NCBI GenBank assembly: GCA_024449915.1
Contig: JAMZAV010005076.1
Location: 58,294 to 122,293 of the forward strand
Source: Sweltsa coloradensis
Lineage: Eukaryota; Arthropoda; Insecta; Plecoptera; Chloroperlidae
Direction: 5' to 3'
DNA: 64,000 bases
Shown one piece after another: positions 10,978-21,309 of this stretch (position 1 is the first letter of the stretch; every line of letters starts with the position of its first letter). The notes beneath the pieces are model-generated. The model was not told the DNA's origin. It saw nothing but the letters and a program-made list of their open reading frames with translations, and ran no database searches. The translations under genes and the position numbers were made by a program.

Positions 10978-11350
10978 TTTTTATGTGCGCGCGTCAACCG
11001 ATAGGTCATTAAAACACCTACTCTATCCAGGGGCTATGGGAAAAGAAGGGCGGGCTCATGGCTGGTCCGAACCAGCTACGGGGGAGGGGAAGAAAAACGG
11101 GTGTCCGCACGTCGCGGTAGTCATGTCTTTTTCATTGTTTGTTGTGTACTGTGTCATCGTCCGTCGTCGGGGGAAGTCATTCCAAGGGGAAGAGGGAAAG
11201 TTTTCCCAGGACGCCGATTGGCCAGTACTCCTGCTAGTTCGGGAGTAATATACTTCGCTCTTACTAGCTGATGTTTTCGAGGTGGACATTTTTTTATGAA
11301 TCGCCCTTGTACGATTAGCAGAGCAAATTCAACTCCGGGACCAGACGGGG
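10978..11350 (-). mobile_element. SINE-A, full length
   Basis: TTTTTTTATGTGCGCGCGTCAACCG to CCAGACGGGG. The left edge differs from the usual ATTTGGATTAAGGA. Confidence 0.8.
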
Positions 11351-11489
11351 GGTGTAAGTTACTGTTGTCCTAGTTTATAAGGGGATAAAAATGTTATGAA
11401 CATATGAAGATTCTCTCGAAGCGAAGTGATTTAAAACGATAAAAATCTTCAATGTCAATACATAAATAATAACTTATGAGTTATTGTGC

Positions 11490-11717
11490 GCCAACTCTCG
11501 CCCTGGGAAAGGGAGATGAAACAGACCATCGCTGGACAGACCCACAGCCACGAGTGGGCTGGGAGAGGTTTTTAGTTTACATTGACTCTTTTAAGCTTTA
11601 TTTGGATTAAGGGCATGTCACAACCGTAAGTCATTAGATGAGTCGAGCGCAGCCGACTGATCTTTACAATTCAAGGTCAAACGGGCACTTATTCTGTCCA
11701 TTGGTTTGTAAGTGACT
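11490..11717 (-). repeat. SINE-A fragments
   Basis: GCGCCAACTCTCGCCCTGGG...GCTGGACAGACCCACAGCCACG at 11490-11560, and a second 3' end (TTTATTTGGATTAAGGGCATGTCACAACCG) at 11598-11636. Confidence 0.55.
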
Positions 11718-12088
11718 TGTTTATTTGGGATTAAGGACGCGTAAACGTTAGGTCATGAAGCACCACTCTAGCCTAAGGGGGGTGGGGAGGAGGGCCCATG
11801 CTGGTCAGAACCAGCCACGGGTAAGGGGAGGAAGGGAGGTTTCCACGTCGCGGTCGTCATCGTCTTTGTCATTGTACGTTGTGTCATTGTCATCGTCGCT
11901 GGGGGGTCGTCAAGGAAGGGGGCAAGGTCCCCTACGATTATTGCCAGAGCTCGCCTCTAGTTTAGGGGAGTAAGATACTCCGCTCGTATACTAGCTGTAT
12001 GTTTGCGAGGTGGACTTTTCTCTTGAATCGCCTGTTACGATTAGCAGAGCCATGCTCTGGGCCAATTCTACCCCGGGCCCAGACGGGG
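11718..12088 (-). mobile_element. SINE-A, full length, well preserved
   Basis: All landmarks are intact from TTTATTTGGGATTAAGGACGCG to CCCCGGGCCCAGACGGGG. It is useful as a reference copy together with 44704-45076. Confidence 0.9.
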
Positions 12089-13185
12089 GACTTTTTTTTT
12101 TTTGGTATGTCATGGACCACATACCAGGTGCATAGGTGCATTACGGTGCATAAGCCTACGTACTCATTTTTTTATGTTTAATTTATAACATTAATAATAC
12201 TTGTCTAACAGTTTTTCTTTACTCCAATTATAGATATTTTTGTTTGGAACTAAAAACAAAATTATAGAATTTCACATTTGCCGGGCAAACCAAAATGTTT
12301 CGGCTTTGGGGGCCTTTTTGCAGATTTGAATTTTGGAACATACTTTTACACTATTGAAACCACTTACAGGAGGACAGTTGGCCTCGTTGCTTTGACAAGA
12401 CGATGTCTAGGAAAAGTTATCAGACAGAGATCAGTACTGTTGAAAATGTGCATTTTTCAGGCTTGCTACTAGATGTCATATCTCTATATCGGACACTCGT
12501 AACTAGAAACACCTTCACTCTGTTTTTGCACAAAAATCTCCTCACCCATTCTCTACTATGACCTTCCCTTTGTGACCCTGCCTTACCCGTCTGGCCTAAG
12601 CAATTTATTCAATTAATTCTATTTAATAGCACCCAAATACCCACTGTTCTATCCACGAACCAACGCCCCCCCCACACCCCCTCAACCATTCCGTTTGACA
12701 AGTTATTGCATCATCCAAATATCTCAGTTTTCTTGAGAAATAGCTCTTCCCCCAAACTCTTAAAGTTATGCTACCTTTACCTACCCCCACTCTCAAGCAT
12801 TTTTTATGCATCCTGTATGGTCTATACAACATACATTCTCACGACCACCTACCACCTACAAGCCCCACCCTCACTTTCCCCGCAACAACAATTTGTTTGA
12901 ATTTTCAAAATTGTGGGATTCCCTTTTGTGACGCAAGCCTCACGAATACCCCCCAAACCATTTTATTGTATCATGAAGGATTAAATTTAGTCACCTATTA
13001 GTAGCTAAAATAGTCGTCTTAAGTGAACTAAAAATTATACACTTAAGTAAATAAACGTTTTCAATTGACTAATATCTGCATTATTAGACATCTCTAAACG
13101 ACTAAACAATAATCACAATAGGCAACTTATTATAAGGCTTTGCAAAAAAGGCACGTCAAAAAATGACTAGATATTAGTCATCTGT
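12089..13185. other. No recognised feature; pyrimidine-rich centre
   Basis: 12480-12960 is strongly C/T rich on the plus strand. Short frames here lack family resemblance or conservation. No gene is supported. Confidence 0.4.
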
Positions 13186-13378
13186 GTTTGGAGTGTAGAG
13201 GGAGGAAAAATAGAGGGGTGGCCAACGACAACTGCCAGCCAGAAGCTAGCCTCTAGTTAAGGTAGTATCCTCATTGCTAGCTGAGGTTACGGGATGGGCT
13301 TGGACCTCTTTCCTCGCCTGCTACGATTAGCAGAGCCATGCTGTTGGACGAGTTCTACCCGTAAGCCGGAAATGGGGC
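13186..13378 (-). mobile_element. SINE-A variant, 5' half
   Basis: CGACAACTGCCAGCCAGAAGC, CTAGCTGAGGTTACGG, CCTCGCCTGCTACGATTAGC and CATGCTGTTGGACGAGTTCTACCCG. This subtype (TTGGACGAGTTCTACC) recurs at 29.59-29.67 kb. Confidence 0.65.
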
Positions 13379-13424
13379 TATGTGTGGTTTGATAATTTGT
13401 TGTTATTTATTTTTTTTAATTGTA

Positions 13425-13545
13425 AAATAATATCGTTGGCAGTCTCGAAAGAATTTGAGCAAGGTTTCTTCTTTCCTTCATCCTCTTGGCACATTTAACT
13501 AAATGAAAGTGTTGTGTAGTTTGTAAGTTTGGTTAAACTTTAAAT
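13425..13545. repeat. Repeat family G, copy 1
   Basis: CGTTGGCAGTC...CATCCTCTTGGCACATTTAACTAAATGAA. Related sequence lies at 24445-24665, 32145-32290 and 33965-34090. Confidence 0.5.
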
Positions 13546-13570
13546 TCCGCCAGGAAGTATCGGCTCCAAC

Positions 13571-14790
13571 AAACGACATAAGAAACTAGGGACGCTTTAC
13601 CTGTTAGGTGATATTGCGTCGCCTGTGATATAAAACATTAATAAAATAAGATTCTGGTGGTTTTGATAATTACATGCTTTTAAGTGTATAGAAAATAAAA
13701 TTATGGTGATGATAGTAATAGTAAAACTAAACTATTCATTTGTATGGAAATAATAAAGTGAATAAGGGGAAATATGGGGATTTGATAGTTTTTAAATAAA
13801 TTGCTTTAACATGAGAAATCAAGAAGGGGGGCGCCTTAATAAATGAGAGCACCAAAGTTCATGTTTTGTTGGAATGAAATCAAATCCCGTGCGAGCAAAG
13901 ACAAACATATTGGAACCTTCTGCTCACATTACAGGATGTACGGTTGAGTTAAATCACTATGTTTTCATCTGGGACGAACCATCGTGCTATTCGAACCAAT
14001 TTCGAATTCTGGTCAATAACCTCTTTCTCTACGTGAGAGTCGAGACGTAGGTGGACGAATTTGATTAAGTCAATGTGGGCCATCACACTACGCAATTTGT
14101 ATTTGCAACACATCCCCAAGAGCTTGTCGCAAATCCAAATCTTTGCTTTGAATCCACTCTTGACATCTGGAAACGGGAACTTAGATTATAATCAACGTCG
14201 CGCGACGCTAGGAAGCTTCCTTAGCAGCCCGATCAGCGGTTCATTTCCTATATACCCAGGACGTGTCCAGGTATCCAGCAAAACTCTATGATCGAACCCT
14301 TAGAGTAAGATTTTCTTTTTTTGTTTGTTTGTTTATTTGGATTAAGGACGCGTCAACCGTTAGGTCATAATGCACCACTCTAACCTAGGGGGGGGAGGAG
14401 GGTCCCATGCTGGTGAGAACCAGCCACGGGTAAGGGGAGGAAAGGGGGGTTCTTACGTCGCGGTCGTCAGTGACTTCGTCATCGTTGAGTGGTGTCATTG
14501 TTCATCGTCAAGGGAAGGTCCCCGACGGCGATTGCAGAGCTCGCCTCTATTTTCGGGGAGTAAAAACTACCTTCATACTAGCTGATGTTTTTGCGAGATG
14601 GGGACTCTTTCTCTTGGATCGCTTTTACGATTAGCAGAGCCATGCTCTGCGGCCATTCTACCCCGGGCCCAGACGAGAATTGGATGTCATGTACCCAAAT
14701 GGACTTGAATACATGAGATTTATGGCATTTGAAGAGAGCTCCGTCTTAAACGATCGGAAAAGCCCACCGCTCTGCGGCTAAATTATGTTG
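13571..14790 (-). mobile_element. LINE-I copy interrupted by a SINE-A
   Basis: The LINE-I terminus (GACATAAGAAACTAGGGACG) and UTR, then zinc and RNase H C-terminal DNA up to 14318. SINE-A occupies 14319-14675. LINE-I then resumes with AATTGGATGTCATGTACC, in register with the uninterrupted copy near 22.7 kb. This gives the relative age: SINE-A inserted after this LINE-I. Confidence 0.8.
14319..14675 (-). mobile_element. SINE-A inserted in LINE-I
   Basis: The left edge TTTTTTTGTTTGTTTGTTTA shows the sense-strand A-rich tail to be (AAAC)n. The right edge is CCCCGGGCCCAGACG. Both LINE-I flanks are recognisable. Confidence 0.88.
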
Positions 14791-14860
14791 GTTTGGTTTA
14801 TGCGGATTTAGGACGCGTCAAACGTTAGGTCACCTACAGGGTAGGCTCAGTCGCTTTGAT
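14791..14860 (-). repeat. SINE-A 3'-end fragment
   Basis: GGTTTATGCGGATTTAGGACGCGTCAAACG and ACGTTAGGTCA, then unrelated sequence. Confidence 0.6.
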
Positions 14861-14934
14861 TTACTGTCCCCCACTGAAATATCAGGTTATATAACTGAGT
14901 GGCGTGACTTTAAATACAATTTATTTATTTTATT

Positions 14935-15282
14935 TTACATGCACCACTATGAACTAGAGGGGGGAGGGGAAGGGGGCCATGCTGGTCAGAACAAGCCCGG
15001 GTTAAGAGGAGAAAGGGGGGTTCTCACGTAGTTTGACGTTCATTGTCTTCTCCCGTCATTGTGTTCGTTGTGTCTTGTCATCGTTCGTCGCGGAGGTCGT
15101 TCACAGGGAAGGGGGCAAGGTCCCCGACGACGATTGCCAGAGCCGCCTCTATTTTCTTGGAGTAAAATACTACCCTACATACTTGCTGATGTTTGCGAGG
15201 ATGACTTTTTCTCTTGAATCACCTTTTACGATTAGCAGAGCCATGCGCTTGGCAATTCTACCCCGGGCCCAGGAGACGGGGG
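14935..15282 (-). mobile_element. SINE-A, lacking its 3' terminal block
   Basis: Starts at CACCACTATGAACTAG and runs to CCCGGGCCCAGGAGACGGG. The CGTCAACCGTTAGGTCA block is separated from it by about 75 bp (14821-14940). Confidence 0.75.
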
Positions 15283-15399
15283 GAAAATAAAAAACCGATG
15301 ACGATGTTTTGTTTATTTGTTTTCGTTTTTGTTTATTTAGATAAGGACACGTCAACTAGTTAGGGCTGTTTGTTGTTGTTGTTGTCTGTGTAGGTGGGT

Positions 15400-15600
15400 T
15401 ATTAATTACTTTAACTGAGAATTTTAGACAGTTGTGTCGCCTTTATCATAGTGTAGAAGTTTATCAAATATAGGGAGAGATTAAAATTCGTGCTCAAAGA
15501 CATTTCATTGCTACATTCGGCTTTTACATGATGGTAGGCTAGAACTCAGGAAGGTACATCAACATGTGTGTGTGTCACATCTGGGAGCCTAACACTGACA
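15400..15600 (-). mobile_element. LINE-I coding-region scrap
   Basis: Matches the zinc-segment DNA (TGTCGCC.TTATCATA, GGGAGAGAT.AAAATTCGTGC, TACATCAACATGTGTGTGTGTC) without a 3' end. Confidence 0.55.
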
Positions 15601-15789
15601 GTTTTAAAACAAAATAAAAGATAATATAAAATAATCCACTATACGGAACTAACAATCATTTTTAGGATATCATAAATAATATTTTCAAGAAACAGGGGCG
15701 AGGGCGCTCGTCTCTTGCCGTTCCCCATGGTTCCGTCATGGATGGGAATTAACTATAAACCCAAAGGTTACTACGTTATTGTGACTGAG

Positions 15790-15935
15790 TGCACAATTAC
15801 ACGGAGAAAAAACTAGAGGCGCTTCAAACCGGTTAGCGTCATTTTGCACACGCTGTGATATTGTATTACATGAAACGAGTGTGTTGTGTGTTTTGATAAT
15901 TCTATAAAAGAAAGTAAATGATTTTTTATAATACA
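15790..15935 (-). mobile_element. LINE-I 3' end fragment
   Basis: AGAGGCGCTTCAAACCGGTTAGCGTC followed by UTR; the GTC tail is lost. Confidence 0.6.
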
Positions 15936-16010
15936 ATTTAACGAGCGCGTCAACTGTGATTTCAATATGCGCCACTTTAGTCTCAGGGATGTAGAGGGGA
16001 ACGTTCAGAT

Positions 16011-16385
16011 TAAAAAAAAAATTATTTGGATTAAGGGCTCGTCAACCGTTAGGTCATAATGAATATGGGAAGGAGAGGCCCAATGCTGGTCAAGAAACCA
16101 GCGACAGATTAAGGAGAGGAAAGGGGATTATCACGACGCGCTCGTTATTGTCTTTGTCATTGTTCGTGTTCCAATGGTTAGCGCTAGTCGTCGTGAATTC
16201 GTCAATGGAAATGGGGAGGGTTCCCCAAAAGACGACTGCCAGATCTTGCCAACTAGTTTCGGGGAGTAATTACGATACTCCCCTCTTTACTAGCTGATGT
16301 TTGCGAGGTTAACTTTTTCTCTTGAATCGCCCTTGATCGTAAGCAGAGCATGCTCTAAGCAATTCTACCCCCGGCCCAGACGGGG
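16011..16385 (-). mobile_element. SINE-A, full length
   Basis: ATTTGGATTAAGGGCTCGTC to CCCGGCCCAGACGGGG. It is the left part of a composite block also seen at 9.15-10.33 kb. Confidence 0.85.
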
Positions 16386-16736
16386 TATTAGCCCAGGTCA
16401 GCGGGCCGATAGCAACTGCTGATGGAAACTCAGCCAGGCAGGCGAACGAACAGAACTCCCGAGATAGTGAGGAGTCCTCACACAGGACGATCCTCGGTTA
16501 GTTGACGTAGACGCCAGCTTGGAAGCCATCCAAACTGTTTAGCGCAGTGAAGGAAGCTGGTTCCAGACGCAGTGTCACATAAATCCACCGTGGACCAAAC
16601 GTTGGACTTCGCCAGAGGACGGTTTAAGGTAGGTACGGTCAAATACACATGTGAGAGTGTTGGACACGAGAAGTTACAGCGGGTACGAGTACGGGGCGTT
16701 GTGTCGAGAAACATGGACATTCAGACAAAAGGAATT
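16386..16736 (-). repeat. Unknown 350-bp spacer repeat, copy 2
   Basis: Second copy of the sequence at 9389-9746, in the same order relative to SINE-A and LINE-I. Minus-strand frame at 16478-16720. Confidence 0.55.
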
Positions 16737-17275
16737 CTATGACGACATGAGACCTAGGGCGCTTCAACCGGTTAGGGTCAATATTTCAACGCAGTGAATA
16801 TTGGAAAATAACGTTGATGATTTAATTCTTTCTAGTTTGTTATAGAAAGAAAGTGATAAAGATGACAGTTACTAACAACAGTGAAATGTATATATTAAGA
16901 TGAAAAAGGAAAGGAAATTGTTTGATGTCAATTTAATTTTGATAAATAAATACACCTCTGAATGAGGAATTAGAAAGTTTGTCGCCGTTATCATCGGTAA
17001 GATAAAGTTCTTCATATGTGGGATGAGATCAAATTGCAGCGCAAAGGCATCATATTTGGTCCATAAGGACGTGGTTGTGGATTATTCAAATTCTGCCAAA
17101 AAAACACACACGTTTCTCTACGGAGAGTCGCAGAGGGCAGGATGGACGAATTGTTTAATTCAGTTTGTGGGCATTCACTCAATGGATTATTTAATTTGCG
17201 AAACATTCCTGGGATGCATTTCGCAAATCCAAAATCGTTGCTTTGTAAACCTAATAGCTAAGTTTTTCATCAAAA
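16737..17275 (-). mobile_element. LINE-I copy, 5'-truncated
   Basis: GACGACATGAGACCTAGGGCG, the UTR, then decayed zinc-segment DNA ending near TTGCTTTGTAAACC. Confidence 0.8.
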
Positions 17276-17283
17276 TAGTATTA

Positions 17284-17575
17284 AGTATATTTGGATAGTT
17301 GGCGAGTCAAACCGTTAGGTCATTATGCCACCACTCTAGTCTTGGGGATGTGGGGAGTTAAGTGCACAGGCGTTTTTAAAACAAACCATGAGTAAGACAA
17401 GGAAAGAGGGTCTTTCTCACGTTCGCCGGCCTGAGTCTTTGTCATAGGTTGTGTTGTCATATCGTAATCGTAGTCGTCGTCGTCGTCGTCTGCGTCCATC
17501 GCGGTGGTCGTCAAGGGTTGTGGGAGGAATTCAACGATGAGCGACTTTCAGAGCAGAGACATAGCCGACGATGGA
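17284..17575 (-). mobile_element. SINE-A, diverged, 5' part missing
   Basis: ATTTGGATAGTTGGCGAGTC, CCACTCTAGTCTTGGGG, an expanded (GTC)n at about 17470-17495, and GTCAAGGGTTGTGGGAGG. Confidence 0.65.
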
Positions 17576-17587
17576 GGGAGAGGAATT

Positions 17588-17865
17588 TGTATATTTGGAT
17601 TGAGGACGCGGTCACCGTGAAGTCATAATGCAACACTCAACTACCTATGGGGCAAGGTGGGGGGGAAAAGGAGGTGCCCAAGATGGCGTCAGAACCAGCC
17701 ACGGGTAAGGGAGGAAACGGGGGGTTATCACCGTTGCGGTCGTCATTGTCTCGTCATCGTTCGTGGTGTGCATGTCGTCAATCGTAGTCCTAAGGTTCCG
17801 TTCAAGGGAATGGAGGATTTCATTAAGTCGTGGTCGACCTTGTCGTCGGCCTGTCGTCGGGAAGC
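17588..17865 (-). mobile_element. SINE-A, 5' part missing
   Basis: ATATTTGGATTGAGGACGCGGTC, GGCGTCAGAACCAGCCACGG and a GTCGTCATTGTC tract, then it degenerates. Confidence 0.65.
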
Positions 17866-18003
17866 TCGCGAAAAAAATTGGAAATTTGAACGAAATAAAT
17901 AAATAAATTCCTATTTAGTGTCGACTCACTCAGTCACAACACAATAGAATACACAATATACATATTCAATATACAATACAATTTACAATACAAAATCAGC
18001 CTT

Positions 18004-18258
18004 TGACGACGACGTGAGAAACGATGGCGCTACGACCGCTTAGGTCATATTTCGCAGCCAGTGATATTGTAAGTGAAATAAATAAGTTAATAAATTGATC
18101 TTGATATATTGTTATCTAAGTGTATATATAATAAATTAAAATGATGGGTATAAAGCAATAAAAGACAAGTTATATAATTGAATGGACATAAATGAACAAA
18201 TTCAAAGTGTACATGATGTAAATTAAATATTGTTCAATAAATATTTTTGAATGAAACT
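18004..18258 (-). mobile_element. LINE-I 3' UTR fragment
   Basis: GACGACGACGTGAGAAACGATGGCG plus UTR, ending at the SINE-A array. Confidence 0.8.
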
Positions 18259-18259
18259 A

Positions 18260-18577
18260 GTTTTGTTTTTTTGATCAAGGGCGCGTAAACCGTTAAGTTT
18301 TAATGCACCACTCTAGCGTAGGGGATACGGGGAGGAGGGACCTATGCTCGTCAGATCCAGCCACGGGTATCGGGAGGAAAGAAGGGGTTCTCATGTCACG
18401 GTCGTCATTGTTGTTTTCATAGTTTTTGTTTCCATTGTCGTCATCGTCGTCGGGAAGTCGTCAAGGTAAGAGGGAAAGGTCCCCGACAACGACTTTCAGA
18501 GCTCGCCTCTAGTTTCTGGGAGCAAAATACTACCCTTCCAACAAGCTTTTGTTTGCGAGGTGGACTTTTTCTCTTCA
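18260..18577 (-). mobile_element. SINE-A, array member 1
   Basis: TTTTTTTGATCAAGGGCGCG to TGGACTTTTTCTCTTCATTC. The 5' end is cut by the next copy. Confidence 0.85.
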
Positions 18578-18580
18578 TTC

Positions 18581-18942
18581 TGGTTTATTTGGATTAAGGA
18601 CGCGTCAACCGTTAGGTTATAATGCACCACTCTAGCCTAGGGGATATGAGTAGTGGGGGGAGCCATGCTGGTCAGAACCAGCCACGGATGAGGGGAGAAA
18701 GGGGGGTTTCTCACGTCGCGGTCGTCATCGTCTTTGTCATCGTTCATTGTGTCATTGTCATCGTCGTTTGGGAGATCGTCAAGAGAATGGGGGGAGGTAT
18801 CTTCGACGACGATTGCCAGAGCTCGCCTCTAGTTTCGGGGAGTAATAAACTCCACTCTTACTAGCTGATGTTTGCGAGGTGGACTTTTTCTCTTGAATCG
18901 CCTTTCACGATTAGCAGGTCCAAATTCTACCCCGGGCCCAGA
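18581..18942 (-). mobile_element. SINE-A, array member 2, full length
   Basis: TTTATTTGGATTAAGGACGCG to CCCCGGGCCCAGA, well preserved. Confidence 0.9.
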
Positions 18943-18957
18943 AGTTTTAAAAAATGT

Positions 18958-19159
18958 ATTTTATTTGGATAAGGAACGCGTCAACCGTTAGGTAATAATG
19001 CCCCACATAACCTAGGGGGTACGGGGGGAAGGGCTCATGCTGGTCAGAACTAGCCACGGGTGAGGTTAGAAAGGGGGGTTTCTCACGTCGTGGTCGTCAT
19101 CGTCGTCGGAGAGGTCGTCAAGAGAAGGGGGCAACGTATCCCCGACGACGATTGACAGA
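18958..19159 (-). mobile_element. SINE-A, array member 3, internally cut
   Basis: TTTGGATAAGGAACGCG to CCCGACGACGATTGACAGA, where member 4 begins. Confidence 0.85.
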
Positions 19160-19538
19160 TTTTTTGGTTTATTTGGATGAAGGATGCGTCAACCGTTAGG
19201 TCATAATGCACCACTCTAACCTAGGGGGTAGGGGGGAGGAGAAGCCCATGCTATTCAGAACCAGCCACGGAAAGGGGGTGGAAGGGGGGTTTCTCACGTC
19301 GTGGTCGTCATCGTCTTTGTCATCGTTCGTTGTGTCATTGTCATCGTCGCCGGGGGGTTGTCAAGGGAAGGGGGCAAGGTCCCCGACGACGATTGCCAGA
19401 GCTCGCCTCTAGTTTCGGGGAGTAATATACTCCGCTCTTACTACCTGATATTGGCGAGGTGGACTTTTTCTCTTGAATCTTTTTTTTACGATTAGCAGAG
19501 CCATGCTCCGGGCAAATTCTACCTTGGGCCCAGACGGG
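19160..19538 (-). mobile_element. SINE-A, array member 4, full length
   Basis: TTTTTTGGTTTATTTGGATGAAGG to GGGCCCAGACGGG. It appears to have inserted with its A-rich tail directly at the CCAGA junction of member 3. Confidence 0.88.
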
Positions 19539-20094
19539 ATATATTTTGTTATTATTGCCTAAGTTAAGCCCATACAAAAATATTATCTTGGAAACGGAAA
19601 GTAATAACGACGACAACGATATGAGTAAAATTTGTCAACTGTGCTAAGTTAAGGCTGTAGAAACAAATTGTTTTGTTTATATGAAATACATTCTCGACAA
19701 CCGTTAGGACATAATGCGCCCCTAGGCGCATCCTAGGAGATGTAGAAATGACACAACCGTGCTGGTTAGAAACAGGCAAGGTGAGGGAGGAAGAGCTAAA
19801 CTGTAAAATCATATCAGAAAAAAAAACTTTACAATAATTGCCATACGTTCCAGCTCTCTTAAAGAATGACAATAAAACTATCTTGTTCTATATGCGTTCA
19901 GGATGGCTGTATATTTGGATATTATTAGTATTAGAAATTGTATACGGGCTACAGCAAATGTAAATAATTACTATTTATTTATATAAAAACATTTAAGATG
20001 GCAGTTCTTACCAGATCTTCTCACTAAAGTTGTCAAGATCGACTGTTATGATAGTATGTCCATAGGCTATATGCCTTATAGTGGTAGCGGTACG

Positions 20095-20290
20095 CAAAAT
20101 AATACTGCACTTTTTGAACACGGTTTGCCACTTTGCACAGTTGTAGGTGGGACCAAAGGTAATTTTTAAGGATGTGGAGGCACTCAAAATTTCCCTTAGA
20201 ATTCAAAATGGCGGCCATTTTTCAAAAAGTTGTTTTCAGATACAAAAATTCTTTTGATGTGTCTAATAAATCATGTTTGGTATCGTTTTC
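20095..20290. repeat. GCCATTTTT/CATGTTTGGTATC repeat, unit 1
   Basis: GATGTGGAGGCACTCAAAATTTCCCTTAGAATTCAAAATGGCGGCCATTTTT, then about 45 bp, then AATCATGTTTGGTATCG. A second unit flanks the LINE-I at 20679-21309. Same layout as the long inverted repeat at 61.3 and 63.5 kb. Confidence 0.6.
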
Positions 20291-20678
20291 GCATATTTCC
20301 GACTTGAATAGCACAAAAATAATGTTAAAATAAAAATTCAGGTGAAATTCTAGACGTTTAACATATATTTAGTAGTATTTTCAAGAAAATCTTCATAGAT
20401 TGGGTCCGACATAGAAACTCTTTACCCTACCCTTGTAAATGCTTCTAACATAAAATTATTATGATTTAAATGTTTAATTTAAAACAGAAATTCATTTTTT
20501 TACTTTTTGGCCAGTCATTGCTGCGGCAACCAGAGGTGCTCAACAGGTGGTTAATGATTATTGTGCTGATTAATATGCTCCCCTTTTTTAACGCGATTTG
20601 GCACTTGGCTCAGTTGAAGCTGGTACCCAAAAGATTTTTTTAAGATGTGGAGGCATTTTAAATTCCCTTCGAATCCAA

Positions 20679-21309
20679 CGACGACGACGTGAGAAACTAG
20701 GGCGCTTCAACCGGTTAGGTCATATTGCGCCGCCTGTGAATGAAAGTAAATTAGAAGAGTTAATGCAGGTATGTTTGATGATTAGATTGTTTTCTAAGTG
20801 TATAAATAACAAAATAAATTGAAGATGAAGAAAGTAATAACAAAATAAAAGTTATGTATGTAAATGAAAAGAAAGAAAAGAAAGAAATGTGTATGAAGTT
20901 AATTAAAGTTTGTTAAATAGATTACTTTGGATGAGAAATTTGGAAAGTTTGTCGCCGTTATCATATGATAGAAGTTCTTCATATGATTGGGAGAGATCAA
21001 ATTGCATGCGCAAGGCATCATATTTGGTACATTCTGCTAGCATATGATGTACGGTTAAAGGTACATCACATGTGTCACATATGGGAATAACCTTTTCTCT
21101 GGTTAAGAGATATCCGTGTGTTAGGCGTGTGTGCCCTATACGAAGTCTAGACAATACCACCTCTTCTCTACGTGAGAGTCGAGACGTAGGTGGACGAATT
21201 TTGTTAGTCAATGTGGGCATCACACTACGCAATTTGTTATTTTGCAACACATCCCAAGATGTTTGTCGCAAATCCAACAATCTTTGCTTGAATCCACTCT
21301 TGACATCTG
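20679..21309 (-). mobile_element. LINE-I insertion, 5'-truncated, with target duplication
   Basis: 3' terminus CGACGACGACGTGAGAAAC at left, 5' truncation at GACATCTG at right. Flanking GAATCCAA (20671-20678) and GAATTCAA (21310-21317) differ at one base and form an 8-bp target duplication. This is the cleanest insertion of the family in the window and fixes the 3' end and its GTC tail. Confidence 0.88.
20903..21280 (-). pseudogene. LINE-I C-terminal zinc-motif region
   Basis: The frame reads RLRIGHTRLTHGYLLTREK, then CDTCDVPLTVHHMLAEC (a C-x2-C...HH...C putative zinc motif), and ends SNLFNKL. This is the ORF2 tail downstream of RNase H. It lacks RNase H itself because the insertion is 5'-truncated. 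The frame is intact over this stretch, which suggests a young copy. Confidence 0.85.

Noticed and set aside
18260..19538. CRISPR-like or satellite array
   Set aside because: Units are about 370 bp SINEs with separate truncations; no short direct repeats with unique spacers.
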